Part shown: positions 23,441 through 34,000 of the stretch, piece by piece
Numbering within the stretch: position 1 is the first letter of the stretch
How the letters are laid out: each line of letters begins with the position of its first letter
From: Immersiella caudata
Taxonomy: Eukaryota; Ascomycota; Sordariomycetes; Sordariales; Lasiosphaeriaceae
Direction: 5' to 3'
DNA length: 64,000 nucleotides
Assembly: GCA_030512335.1 (NCBI GenBank)
Contig: JAULSU010000002.1
Location: 1 to 64,000 of the forward strand
Notes under the pieces: model-generated
Database searches by the model: none
What the model was told of the DNA's origin: nothing
Seen by the model: the letters and a program-made list of their open reading frames with translations, nothing else
Position numbers and translations under genes: made by a program

Positions 23441-25754
23441 ATGGCAGGCGCAGCCAAGACGGAAGTTTCCCTTGAGGAGACCATTGAGTATGGATTGCGA
23501 TTGGCGACTGCGCTCGACACGTTCGCGGCTATGGCCAAGGACGTAAGAGAGTTGTTGGATCCTCTGGCCGTCGAGGTCCACGCGACGACGTCGGCCCTTC
23601 GACAACTTCACCAGACACTCCGCGACGACCAGGCCGCCGCCGAAAAGCAAGGGCGACTCCATGCTTACAAATCCGAGGGCACCGCTGAAGTGCACCTCAT
23701 TTCAGAGCAGTGTGACCGTGTCTACCGACTCATCATTGCGCTGTTGCACAGGGCGCGCGAGTCAAAGGGCAAGTCGGAAGACGACGACAAGACGCAGCCC
23801 CTGAAGCCCCTGAACACAAAAGTGGAGCCAGGATCATTGAGTCTGTTCAATGTCTTCTCCAACTCGTGGGATGACCAGTCGGAATGGCTCGAACCGCGGA
23901 TCCTCCGCTGCAGAGAGCAGCTGCGGTGGCTGAAGACCGGTTTGTTAATGCATCTGCAACTCGCGAGCCTGGCGAAGCTTCATCTCGACCATGGACCGCG
24001 ACCTAGCGGTGCCTTCGATCTCGAGCTTGGCTTCAGGGCCTCGGCCGAGAAGCTGAGGCTTCGTCAGCTACAGATGGCCAGAAAGGTGGTGAAGCGACAG
24101 GATGACCGAGACAAGAAGGACGATGACTCGTCAACCGAGTCCGACATCGAGTTGGATGCCGCCAAGGAGAACGACTTCGCGGCCACTGAAGAGGAGCCGT
24201 CAGTCAGCCCAGTCCCAACACCTGATACTAATACCCTTGCGGAGGGTGCCCCCGATACCGTCCCTGCCCCGATGGAGGAAACAAACAAGCCCATCGCGCT
24301 GAAGGTGACAAGCTCTGCCGAGAACATCTCTGAACGGACATGCACTTTCTACGACGAAAAGCCGGTCCCCAAAACCGAGGAGCCTCTCGTGCAGCCTCCG
24401 CCACCGTATAGGGAGCCCATCAGCAAGGAGGCCGAGGCCGACTTTGTCATTGTGGAGAAGCCCCAGCCCAAGGACGAGAAGGACGAGGTTACCGCCACAG
24501 CGGCCGAGGCAGGCACCGCCAAAGTCGACAAAGAGGAGAAGAAAGAGACCAATCCTCTGACAGATTCACCGTCAGGAGGTTTCACCCTCTTCCCAAAGTG
24601 GATCAAACACATGTTTGGGTCCAGCCCGTCCGCCGACCAGGCTAGCAACAACCTTGAAGCCTACATCGCTGAACCAAGCAGGGCCACAACACCTACCAAG
24701 ATCCCCCTCGGACACGAACGACTCAAGTTTGGTCTCAAGTCCTTCTACAACAGCAAGACCAGCTCGGCGTGGATGAATTACATGGACATGGACTCGGAAC
24801 AGCGCAGCATCGTCGATGACGTGGTCAAGTTTGCCCGCATCCAGTCTCCCCACGTCCGAACCTGCGTCGGAGTCGAGGAGTTCAAGCGCCACGGCCAACC
24901 CAGTGAATACTTGGTAATTCTGTCGCTCGTTGAACCGCCTAGGCCCCTCTCCTTCAAGGATGCCGTGGGCCGCAAGTTCCTATTCCCCTTTGAATTCTGC
25001 AAGAACTGGGAGGTACGTAAACCCCCCCCCCCCCCCTTTCCCTTTCCCATTGATCCCACGTTAACACTCTCCGCAGGACATGCAAGCCCTCATCAACAAC
25101 GCCTTCCTCCATGTCGACCTCGTCGGACCCTGTGTTCAGCGCGGGTGCTACGACCTTGTCGTCAACGACCAAATCATACTCCCTTCGCTCTGGACTGCCA
25201 CCGTCCGCCCAGGCGACAAGGTCACCATGCATATGTGGCCCATGGACGGACCGCTCGCTCCACCTCGACCTCGACCTCGACCTCAGCCGCCGTCATTCGG
25301 GTTTCCACCTCCCCCTCCGCCTCCCCCACCTCCCAGTTTCCCGCCTCCCCCACCTTCCAGCTTCCCGCCTCCTCCGCCACCGCCGGGATTCCCCGGCTTC
25401 CTTCCCGCGCCGCGAGTCGGATTCCCTGGTCCTTCCACCTTCCCTCGGCCTGGGATGCCACCTGGCCCTCCCGGAAAGCCCCCTAAAAAGGTGTCACCGA
25501 CCAAGAACGTCCTGGCCTGGATGACGGGTTGCCTGAGCAGTGACGACGAGGAAGACCTCACTAAGGAGGAAGAGGGAGAGTTGGCAGTGGTAGAGTTCCG
25601 CGAGTTCCTGGAGAGGAAGGCCAAGGTTGTGGAGATGTTGGAGAAGTGGACGAATGCTACGGATACGGCGAATGGAATCTCGGGGATTTATGACAGTGAT
25701 GATAGCGAGTCGGATAGTGATAGTGATAGTGACACTGATAGCACCGTTTCGTAG
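23441..25754 (+). CDS. Ubiquitin-like-domain (ULD_2-type) protein with proline-rich tail, two exons
   Basis: Exons 23441-25012 and 25077-25754 give 749 residues. The first ~210 residues are helical (EETIEYGLRLATALDTFAAM) and resemble the N-terminal region of fungal STAND-associated proteins. A long acidic, low-complexity linker follows. The ubiquitin-like domain, about residues 495-575, is split by the intron: LSFKDAVGRKFLFPFEFCKNWE then DMQALINNAFLHVDLVGP and KVTMHMWPM, matching the fungal ULD_2 pattern. A tail of poly-proline blocks and a C-terminal acidic Ser/Asp run (DSDDSESDSDSD) end the protein. Poly-Pro suggests SH3, WW or profilin partners. The intron carries a long C run near its donor. 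Function unknown, probably scaffolding in the cytoplasm. Confidence 0.85.
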
Positions 25755-25957
25755 ATGCCGTGAGGAGGGGAGAGGGAGGAACGAGGGAAGAGATAACTGT
25801 TGTGATGCTGGCGGGGAGGGTGGGGGTGATGGGAGCACGCTCATTACATTCTGCTCTTTCTCGGCAATTATTTTGTAGCAATTTTCAATTCTCTAACCTT
25901 CTGCTATTTTCAAAACTCTCGTTTCGGTGCCATCCCGATGCCATGGAATTTGGCCCG

Positions 25958-26275
25958 TCAAGCTCCGTACCGGCAAATGCATTTGCAAGTTCCGTAGGGA
26001 CCCGCCGATCCACTGGCTCGGCACTGTGACCATAGCCAAATTAGGGGCTTTCCTAGATGACAAAGACGGGGAAAGTCTAGACTTACATACGAATCCGAGC
26101 AGTTGAGATGCTGGCTTCCTCCACGGCAGCTGATGTAGCAGGCGTCGCTGGCAATGTTGCAAGACTGCCGCTTTTGAAGGATCTCACCGGGTCCAGCCCA
26201 GTCGTCCGTGTCACTCGCAGGGGCAGCGAATGCTACTCCTAGGAGAGAAAGAAGAACGAAAGTTGGAAGTTGCAT
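25958..26275 (-). CDS. Kex2-processed cysteine-rich secreted peptide (CSalpha-beta defensin-like), two exons
   Basis: ATG 26275 opens a signal peptide (MQLPTFVLLSLLGVAFAAPA). An acidic propeptide follows, ending in Lys-Arg at residues 35-36, a Kex2 site. Splicing 26086-26024 (GTAAGT...CACAG, 63 nt) gives 84 residues and a mature part of about 48. Its eight cysteines have gaps of 6, 3, 8, 4, 10, 1 and 1, including CxxxC and CxC, the two spacings that define CSalpha-beta defensin folds. The intron is a multiple of three with no stop, so a retained form adds 21 residues with one extra Cys. TATAAAA lies about 95 nt upstream. Antimicrobial, signalling or effector roles are all possible; none can be shown here. 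Confidence 0.75.
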   Translation of the reverse strand: MQLPTFVLLSLLGVAFAAPASDTDDWAGPGEILQKRQSCNIASDACYISCRGGSQHLNCSDSYVSLDFPRLCHLGKPLIWLWSQCRASGSAGPYGTCKCICRYGA

Positions 26276-27525
26276 ATTGATCAGTTGTAATATGAAGAGT
26301 TTGTGAGAGTGCCTCGTATCACTTGTCGACCTGACATCGGTCGGTAGTCCTGGGGCAGTAGGCAGCGGTTTTATACCCGACCCTCTACTTCGAACCTCGA
26401 ACAAATGAGAACATGCCTTAACTAGAAACCCGACGATGTTGTCATCGCGTGAACACCTCGGTGGCTGCAATAGCCCGATCTTACAGCTTCCTCGCAACAC
26501 CGGGACTTTTGCCGATGGCTTGGTAGCCTCGCTACCTCCCGTCCCAGCATCGTTGCGACGCTGCAACGGATCATGACTAACCCGGATCAGCGTCTGTCCA
26601 AACAACCAACATTCCTAGCTCGATTCCAGCAACGCATGTGCCCCCGGGTTACAACCGAAGTCGAGAAAGGGGGCCAGTGCATCTCGGTTGCATGTAGGTG
26701 ATTACCAGTCTAGAGTCGGAGCGCGTGAAACACAAGTGGCTGGGCAACAACAATCCCAAATTCCCCCAATGCCCTCAGCAGACCAGTCAAAAAGGGCTAC
26801 TATCTTGCATCAGCAAGGAGTACCTACGTATCATGAGGGCCCCCAACTTCCGATAGCAACTCGTTTTGGAGCTTCGAGCCCGGAGCCACCACCTCATCTT
26901 GATGAGATAAGACAGCAGTCCGGTGGGAATTTGTTGAGGAGATAGTGCGGAAAGTAGCTAAATGTAATTTATACGTGTTTCAATTACTTTGCGGAAAAGG
27001 CATTATCAGGGACTAGCAGAGAACAAGTCCACCTGTTGTTGGTTTGGCTCCGATTTTGCCCGGGATTTTGGCAGCATCGCCGAGTTGCCAAGTCCGGATG
27101 GGCGGAGGCAAAGGCGAGGATCCACTCGGATGTGTCTGCGGCGACGACAAAAGTATCGATAATCAAGACATGCAATCGGCGCCAACATCCCGGGACCTTG
27201 GCTCGGGAGACCCAAATACCAGGGTACGGGGAGGGCTTCAATGCCCATAATACGATGTTGCTTCCTGTCATTGTTCGGCCGTCCCTTGTTGTTTGCGGCA
27301 TTCCTCTGGTCTCGACACTGACATCTCTTCTCATACCCATGATAAGGCTAGCCGCCTCGGCCCGGGCCCTTTCCATCGAGCCCAGCCTTCAGACGCTTGC
27401 ATGGATGTACAACAACACTGACTACTAGGCCCCCATACACCTCAAATATCCCGTTTACTACCAGCAAAGCCCCGAGGGAGCCGCCCCTTCGACCCTGAGC
27501 AGGCGAAGCCAAAAGAGCAACAAAA
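26276..27525. other. Intergenic region
   Basis: The first ~130 bases hold the promoter of the cysteine-rich peptide gene. The rest has short mutually overlapping frames without motifs and may include eroded 5' sequence of the amidase relic. Confidence 0.35.
26369..26375 (-). promoter_or_regulatory. TATA box of the cysteine-rich peptide gene
   Basis: On the minus strand this reads TATAAAA, 94 nt before the ATG at 26275, a normal fungal spacing. Confidence 0.5.
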
Positions 27526-29070
27526 GCTTTGTGTGCACAATTACCACACTCCACGGCGATGCCCCGTCTGTCTGCGGGCTTCCCCAAGGACGTCATCTCA
27601 ACCTATGCCTAGGATGATGTCTGGACTGTCAAGCAGTTCCTCTACTGTCTGTATGTCCAGTACCACGGAAATTCGACTAAGATCCCGGTGGATCCCTCGG
27701 TTGCCGAGTTCATCTCCAAGCACGGGGTAGAAAGGGCTTTGTTTGGCTCTGCTTTCGGTTTCAAGGGCGTCAGCGTTCTTGCTCAGGTGCCCTTGGTGGT
27801 TTCTTCCTGCCCGTTCTCCAACGGCCCGTATGTCGCCACCTCCCCACCTGCGATGGCGAGGGGCTTGGTTTCAATCCAGTGTATACCGTGCAAAACCCCC
27901 ATATGAAAGTACCTGTCATGCCCCCTTGAATCCGACTCCAATATTTCTAACACCACATAGCATTCATGGAGGGTTCTATCCCTGACTCAAGCGAACCTGA
28001 AAAGCACCAGCAGCTTCAGGTGTCGCTTCCCGGCACCCGCCTCGCACACATCATCAGCCCCTCGTGTCTCTCATCCACGACCCCAGAGCTGGACCCCTTG
28101 CTGGACTGCGGTTCGCCGTCAAGGAAATCTTCCATGTCACTGGTCCCAAGACTTCAGGTGGCAGCAGAGCCTGCTACCAAGCGTTCGGCTACCAGAACTA
28201 CACCACCGAGACGGTCCACATCTCCCTCGATGCCGGAGCTTCCCTGATCGGCAAGACCAGGACGATTGCTTTCGCTCTTGGCGCCCCACGAAACGGCATG
28301 GAAGTCGACTACCCCGACCCGTGGTCCTCCCGTGAAGACGGCTACCAGAACACGGGCGGCAGCAGTAGTGGCTCCGGTGCTGTTGTCGCATCCTACGACT
28401 GGGTTATCTTTGCTATCGGCTCCGACACCGATGGCCCCGTCTGTTTTCCCGCCCGCTTCGGTGGCTTCTACGGCTACAAGCTTACTCACGGCATCTTCAA
28501 CATCAGCGGAATCCTCATCGCCATTGCAAAGCAAGACTCCCCCGGATTCATGACGCATTCCCCGAAGTCTTCTCCGTCTTGGCCAAGTCTGGGCAAAGAA
28601 CAAGCCCATCGCCTCCCTCCCACCCACCCTCCCGCGCAAGCTCCTCCGCTATGCCGACCAGCTCACCAACGTCACCCAATCCGCCGCCGCCGAGCTCATC
28701 GACACCTTTTTCACCAAGCTTAATTCCGCCCTCTCCATCCCCACCGCCGCTCGCTACCCCTAGTCGCAACGGCGACGGGAAGTCTTTGGTGACTGGTTCA
28801 ACAAGTTTATCCTTCCTGGGATCGGGATCTGCTCCGAGTACCTCTTCGCGCATACGTATCACTCCCCACCCAATACCATCAAGTTGGATCCTGCGACGGC
28901 GAGGTTAAGTGGGGGTTGGTATGATGGAGTTTATACAAACTATGCGGGCACGCCGGAGATTGTGGTGCCGGTTGGGCAGGTACAGTATTGGAGTACGTTT
29001 ACGAGGAAGGTCGAGTGGCAGCCGGTTACCGTGGAGTTGGGGGTTAGGAGGTGTGTGATAGGTTCTTGTT
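27526..29070 (+). pseudogene. Amidase-signature enzyme relic
   Basis: Pieces of one amidase-family protein lie in order but in several frames. N-terminal part: KDVISTYA, a TAG near 27610, then DDVWTVKQFLYCLYVQYHGN and HGVERALFGSAFGFKGVSVL. Core: GPLAGLRFAVKEIFHVTGPK with the catalytic-Lys block, GASLIGKTRTIAFALGAPRN, TGGSSSGSG (cis-Ser loop). The next loop reads GSDTDGPVCFPARFGG where active members have a Gly-Gly-Ser nucleophile; here Asp-Gly-Pro replaces it. C-terminal part in another frame: LPRKLLRYADQLTNVT, TAG near 28761, then FGDWFNKFILPGIG and AGTPEIVVPVGQV. Stops, frame changes and the missing nucleophile show a dead gene. The ancestor hydrolysed amide bonds, substrate unknown. Confidence 0.82.
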
Positions 29071-29934
29071 TTAGATTGTAGATAGGTTGAGGGAGAAGGG
29101 GCTGTTGAGGGAGACGAAGGCGGGGAAGGTTGCGTATGATGTTGTTGAGTAAGGGGTAGATTGAAGAGGCAGGGAGTGGGTGATGTAACGCTGGGGACAT
29201 AATAGGCATAATAGTGCAAGAGAATACGAAACGTGCACCTCGGTGTTCTGGAAGATACCAACTGCCACTGATCGTTACAAGCTTAGTCGATTTCATCACG
29301 TTTGCTACAGTCAGCGGAACGACGGAGTGAGAGCAATGGCTGGATACCTAGGCTCGATCTGAGAGAGTGTCTCCGCCGGAGTCACCATCACTATCCCGCC
29401 AAAAGCCGAAGCATGTTGCAAATTGCCAGGTGTGGGGGGTGGTGTTATTTCACTATCCCCAAATCGTGTAAAATAGGGCTAGGCGGGCGTTTACTTGACA
29501 TTCATCAACAGGATACCCAGTAGCAGCCCCGGACTAAGGTCGAATGTAGGCCAAGAATACAACTTACGACTCCCTTACTATTCACTGCGCATTCAAGGAC
29601 TTTGTTTAATCTGTTGGCGGAGCTCTGAATGCCGAGAGTAGGAAATAGGGCAAACATTTTGTCGCTTAGCTGTTCGTAGGCCAAGGGATGGAGAGACGTG
29701 AGGTATGGGTGGCATCGGTTAAACTCATGCACTCTAATATTCAAGAAGCGCTTAGCGGCAGTATCCGCAATGCAGTACGCGCACCGGCAAGTCATTGTGG
29801 GTGCCGATGGTCAACCCTTGAGCTTCCTTTGCAAAGGGCTTTGTGATCGTCGACAAACAGAAATACGTGCGGTAGTCTCATAGGTAGCTATTCCCCAGCC
29901 CCTAGCTTACGACAGCCCCCTTTCAACCGTCAGG
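29071..29934. other. Intergenic region
   Basis: A 96-codon minus-strand frame at 29505-29795 is the only sizeable one; it has no motif I can name and no convincing promoter, so it is not called as a gene. Confidence 0.35.
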
Positions 29935-30347
29935 ATGGATATCACGAACCGTCTCTATGTTTTCCTACTTTGGGTGGCGTGGATGCCCCCAGCCCTCTCA
30001 GTCGATACTGCTCCTAGCCGTTACAGTGTGGCCCTCAGAAGGAACATCACTGCCAGTCAAGCCGAAACCCACATCCAGTGGTCGAACGGAGTCCATCGAC
30101 GCGGCTTATCCCGCCAACTAAATACAGACACGGGCGTTGGGAAGGTGCTGGTACCAAGCAGATTGGGGTTTACGCCTACGTTGGCTCGTTCGATGCGGAG
30201 ACGATTCACGAGATTAGAAGCAGCAAGGATGTTGCTATGGTTGAGCAGGACATGTCGTGGCCCATTGATGGCCTGAGCGACCAGATACCGCTTCCAGCAG
30301 CCGGGCAGGCACCTCCGCATTACCTTCAGCACAAGAAACGTCAATAG
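29935..30347 (+). pseudogene. Stand-alone peptidase-inhibitor I9-like secreted protein with a frame break
   Basis: ATG 29935 opens a signal peptide (LYVFLLWVAWMPPALS). Then come RYSVALRRNITASQAETHIQ and WSNGVHRRGLSRQ, resembling the first half of subtilisin-propeptide-like I9 domains. The second half, YAYVGSFDAETIHEIRSSKD followed by VAMVEQDMSWPI, is in a different frame and ends at 30347. One missing base around 30140-30150 would join the halves. Alternatively a 49-nt intron ending CAACTAAATACAG would also restore frame, but it would remove the conserved WSNGVHRRGLSR stretch. Small fungal I9 proteins inhibit subtilases such as vacuolar proteinase B; the role here is inferred. Dead gene, unusual splice and sequence error remain open. 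Confidence 0.6.
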
Positions 30348-31038
30348 AGCGTGGTTGTGCGGAATGTCCAGAGCCCGCGTCGTGGGCGCTGGAGTGCATC
30401 TCTCACAGAGGGCCTGGGCCTTATCAGCAGACGTTGTTGGACTTTGCCATTTGTTGCTCGGCATCTTTACTCATTTTGGAAAGTACGTACCTGGCGATTT
30501 GTGATCAAAATGCAGGAACACTATTTGCCCCACCTTTGGCTGATTTCTCTCAACCCTAACCCACATCACAGGAAGTGGGATCGGCAAAAGCCAGGTGGTC
30601 CCGCCAGATTGCGATTGCCTGAATACGCGTTTTGAAAATCCCATCCACCCACGGCAGTCGCCTGGGGCAAATCCGGGACCACCTGCCCTCTGAGTCGCCT
30701 AGTTCACAGCTAGATGATAGTGCATACTTTGCGCATCTCTCAAACAATTGAGGATTCTCCAATATTCCACATGGCGACCGTTTGCGGTGTCACCACGGCG
30801 TGACGTCATTGATCCTGCGAACGCCGAGGCTCTTGGCTCCCTTGGCTCGGGAAAACGGGTGGGCCCTGGGCAGCTGGGCGCCGACTGGCGACCCCCCTCA
30901 CAAAACGTCGCGGTCCGCCCGATAACTCAAAGCCCCGCTCAAGTCTTGCAGACCTGGAAGGAGCGGCATCCACACCAGCGCCGGCGTCAAACCGTGTCCC
31001 CGCGCATCACCTCGCCCTGTGTAGGCTCCAGCGCGGGC
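30348..31038. other. Promoter region of the histidine kinase gene
   Basis: The kinase frame is open upstream to 30748 but its first codon there is TTG. The first ATG in frame is 31039, so this stretch is probably 5' leader and promoter. Confidence 0.45.
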
Positions 31039-34000
31039 ATGGAGGGCCTCAAGGTCGGCGAAGTGCTCGACGCCGACCCCCGCCCGACCTTTGTGATCGA
31101 TCTCGACCCGGACGAGCCTTTGGGCGCCAACAAATGCCTCCTCCCCGCCTTTTGCAACACCGCTCTGCGCCTCCACGAGCGCCTCTTCGACGCATTGATC
31201 GGCGCCGACGCGCAGGGCCTCGACCAACCCACCGAACCCCGCGACGATAACGGCAAAAACAAGACGGACGGCGCGACATTTGACGACTTCAAGAAATGGG
31301 TAGCCGGTGTCACCCCGCACGACGAGTCGGGCGACATCTTCCCGCTGTCGTTCCTGTACGGCGACATGCTGTGGACCGGATCGACGGTACAAAAGCGTTG
31401 GAGGCTCATCAGCGGCAACCGTTTGTGGCGCGACGCCGGCCCGTCACGCGATCTGTCCTCCGGGTCACCACCAGACATCGCCACTGGCGGTCTTCGCGCC
31501 GAACAAGCAGGAAAGAAGCGGAGGGAATGGGGGAGGAGCAGCACCGCAGCGGGTACCACCATCGCAGTTGAGTCTACTCGACAGCCAACCAAGACCAACG
31601 GGAGCTCCGATGACACGGGCGCATCGTCGCTCAGCACCTCCATCATCCTCTCCACTCCCGAGAAAGCCGTCGCCGATTGGACCGCCGCAAAGCCCAAAGG
31701 AATCCTCTCGGCGCACCTCCAATTTGCCCGCACCGTCAACTGGGCCGCCACGCCGCTGGGGCCCATGGAGAAGTGGTCCCCCGAGTTTCGCCAGACCGCC
31801 AACCTATGCATGGGGAACCCGCACCCAGCCGCCCTCTTCTGGGGTAGCGAGTTGACCATGCTCTACAATGAAGCGTATGCCGCCGAGGTCGCTGGCAACA
31901 AGCACCCGTCCTTGATGGGCACTGGTTTCAGCGGTCCCTTTGCCGAACTCTGGGATTACACTGGCCCCGTCTTTGCCGAGTGTGCTCGAACAGGTATCGC
32001 GATTCGCAAGGAAGACGACTACCTGCCCATCAACCGATTTGGGCTCCTCGAGGAGACTTGGTTCTCGTGGTCCTTTACTCCCCTGTACGGAGGGACAGGG
32101 AGGATACAGGGATTCTACAACGCCCCGTTCGAGACCACCAAGCAGGTTCTCAACCATCGACGGATGCGCACCATTAACAAGATCGGCGAGTGCACTGCCC
32201 AGGCCAAGACAGTTAAACAATTCTGGAAGTTGGTCCTGGAAGGCCTCACTGACAACGAGCGGGATGTGCCCTTTGCATTGCTGTATTCGGTTGGAGATGG
32301 AGACGACGGCGACCACTCTTCCATGTCCTCCGGGAGCACCATCTCACTCAAATCTTGTCATCTCGAGGTTTCCATCGGTGTGCCCGACGGACACATTGCT
32401 GCGCCACAGAATCTGGATCTGAAGCGCAGCAGGGAGGGTTTCATTCCGTCGTTCCGAGAAGCCATGCGGACGAGAGAGCCAACACTGTTACACACCCGGG
32501 ACGGGACCCTCCCCGAGGCCTTGCTTGACGGTATTGACTGGCGCGGCTTCGGTGATCCCTGCAGGGAAGCCATCATCTTCCCCGTCCGCCCAACAAACGG
32601 CGACGCCGTTCTGGCTTTCCTCGTACTCGGCGTCAACCCGAGACGGCCCTACGACAGTGAGTATGTGGCCTTCACAAGCATGCTGAATCGACAGCTGGCC
32701 ACATCACTCGCTTCGGTCATCTTGTTCGAGGACGAAACGCGTCGAAACCGTGACGCGGTAGAGGCCGCCGCCTTGGAGAAGCAGCATCTTACGCAGGAGC
32801 TGGACTTGCAGGCGAGCCGGCTCCGACGCATGACCGAACTGTCACCGCTCGGCATGTTCCTCATCAGTCCTGAAGGTGTGCTGCGTGAAGCAAACGACCG
32901 TTTTTACGAGATGACGGGCCACCTTCGGGAGAGCGAGTACGAGATGTCATGGATGGACTTCATGACTAAGGACAGCGTCAAGATCATGGAAGAGGGATGG
33001 AAACAGCTGGTGAATGACCACCAGCCCTGGTCCAGCGAGCTGCAACTCTTGAAGCGGTCGCCGAATCCCGTCAACTTTGAAGCGGAGCCAATGGAGTGCT
33101 GGGTCCTGCTGTCAGCAAGCCCAGAACTGACATCGGATGGATCCCTGAGAGCCATCATGGGTTCCATTACCGAGATATCGCATCTCAAATGGGCACAGGG
33201 GCTGCAGAACCGTCGGCTACAGGAAGCCGAAGAAACAAGAAGACAGCAGAACGAGTTCATTGACATCACGTCCCACGAGATGCGCAACCCGCTCAGCGCC
33301 ATTCTCCAATGCGCCGACGACATCTCGTCTGCCCTCTCTGTCTGTCGTGCGGCTGGCACCCCTCTTCCATTGCCATCTGTCGAGTCTTGCCTGGATGCAG
33401 CACAAACGATCACGCTCTGCGTTCAACATCAAAAGTCTATCGTTGACGACATCCTGACCATATCGAAGCTCGATTCCAACCTACTGCTCATCACCCCGGT
33501 TCCGTCCGAACCGGCCGAGATTCTCCGGCGAGCAGTGGGCATGTTCGATCCGGAGCTCAAAGCCAAGGACATCAACGTATCCTTTGACATCGACGCATCA
33601 TACATAAACCAGACCATCAGCTGGGTGACTATCGATCCAAGCCGGGTTCTCCAAATTCTCATCAATCTACTCACCAACGCCATCAAGTTCACCGCCCCTG
33701 CCACGGAGCGTCTCATCACCGTCACCCTGGCTGCGTCACCCGCACCTCCAGACAGCGGCTCCCAGCCGGGGTTCCAATATGTCCCCTCCAACACCGAAGT
33801 ATCAGCTGCTGTCACAGCCTCGGAGGATTGGGGAAATGGCGACCTCATCTACCTGCGTTTTGACGTCCGCGATAGTGGCTGCGGCCTGACGCATTCTGAA
33901 AAGCAAATGCTCTTCCAGCGCTTCAAGCAAGCCTCGCCACGCACCCATGCCCAATACGGCGGCAGCGGTCTCGGCCTCTTCATATCCAAGCGCCTCGCCG

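Noticed and set aside
29505..29795. Minus-strand frame of 96 codons
   Set aside because: Looks somewhat protein-like but has no family match, promoter or partner exon.
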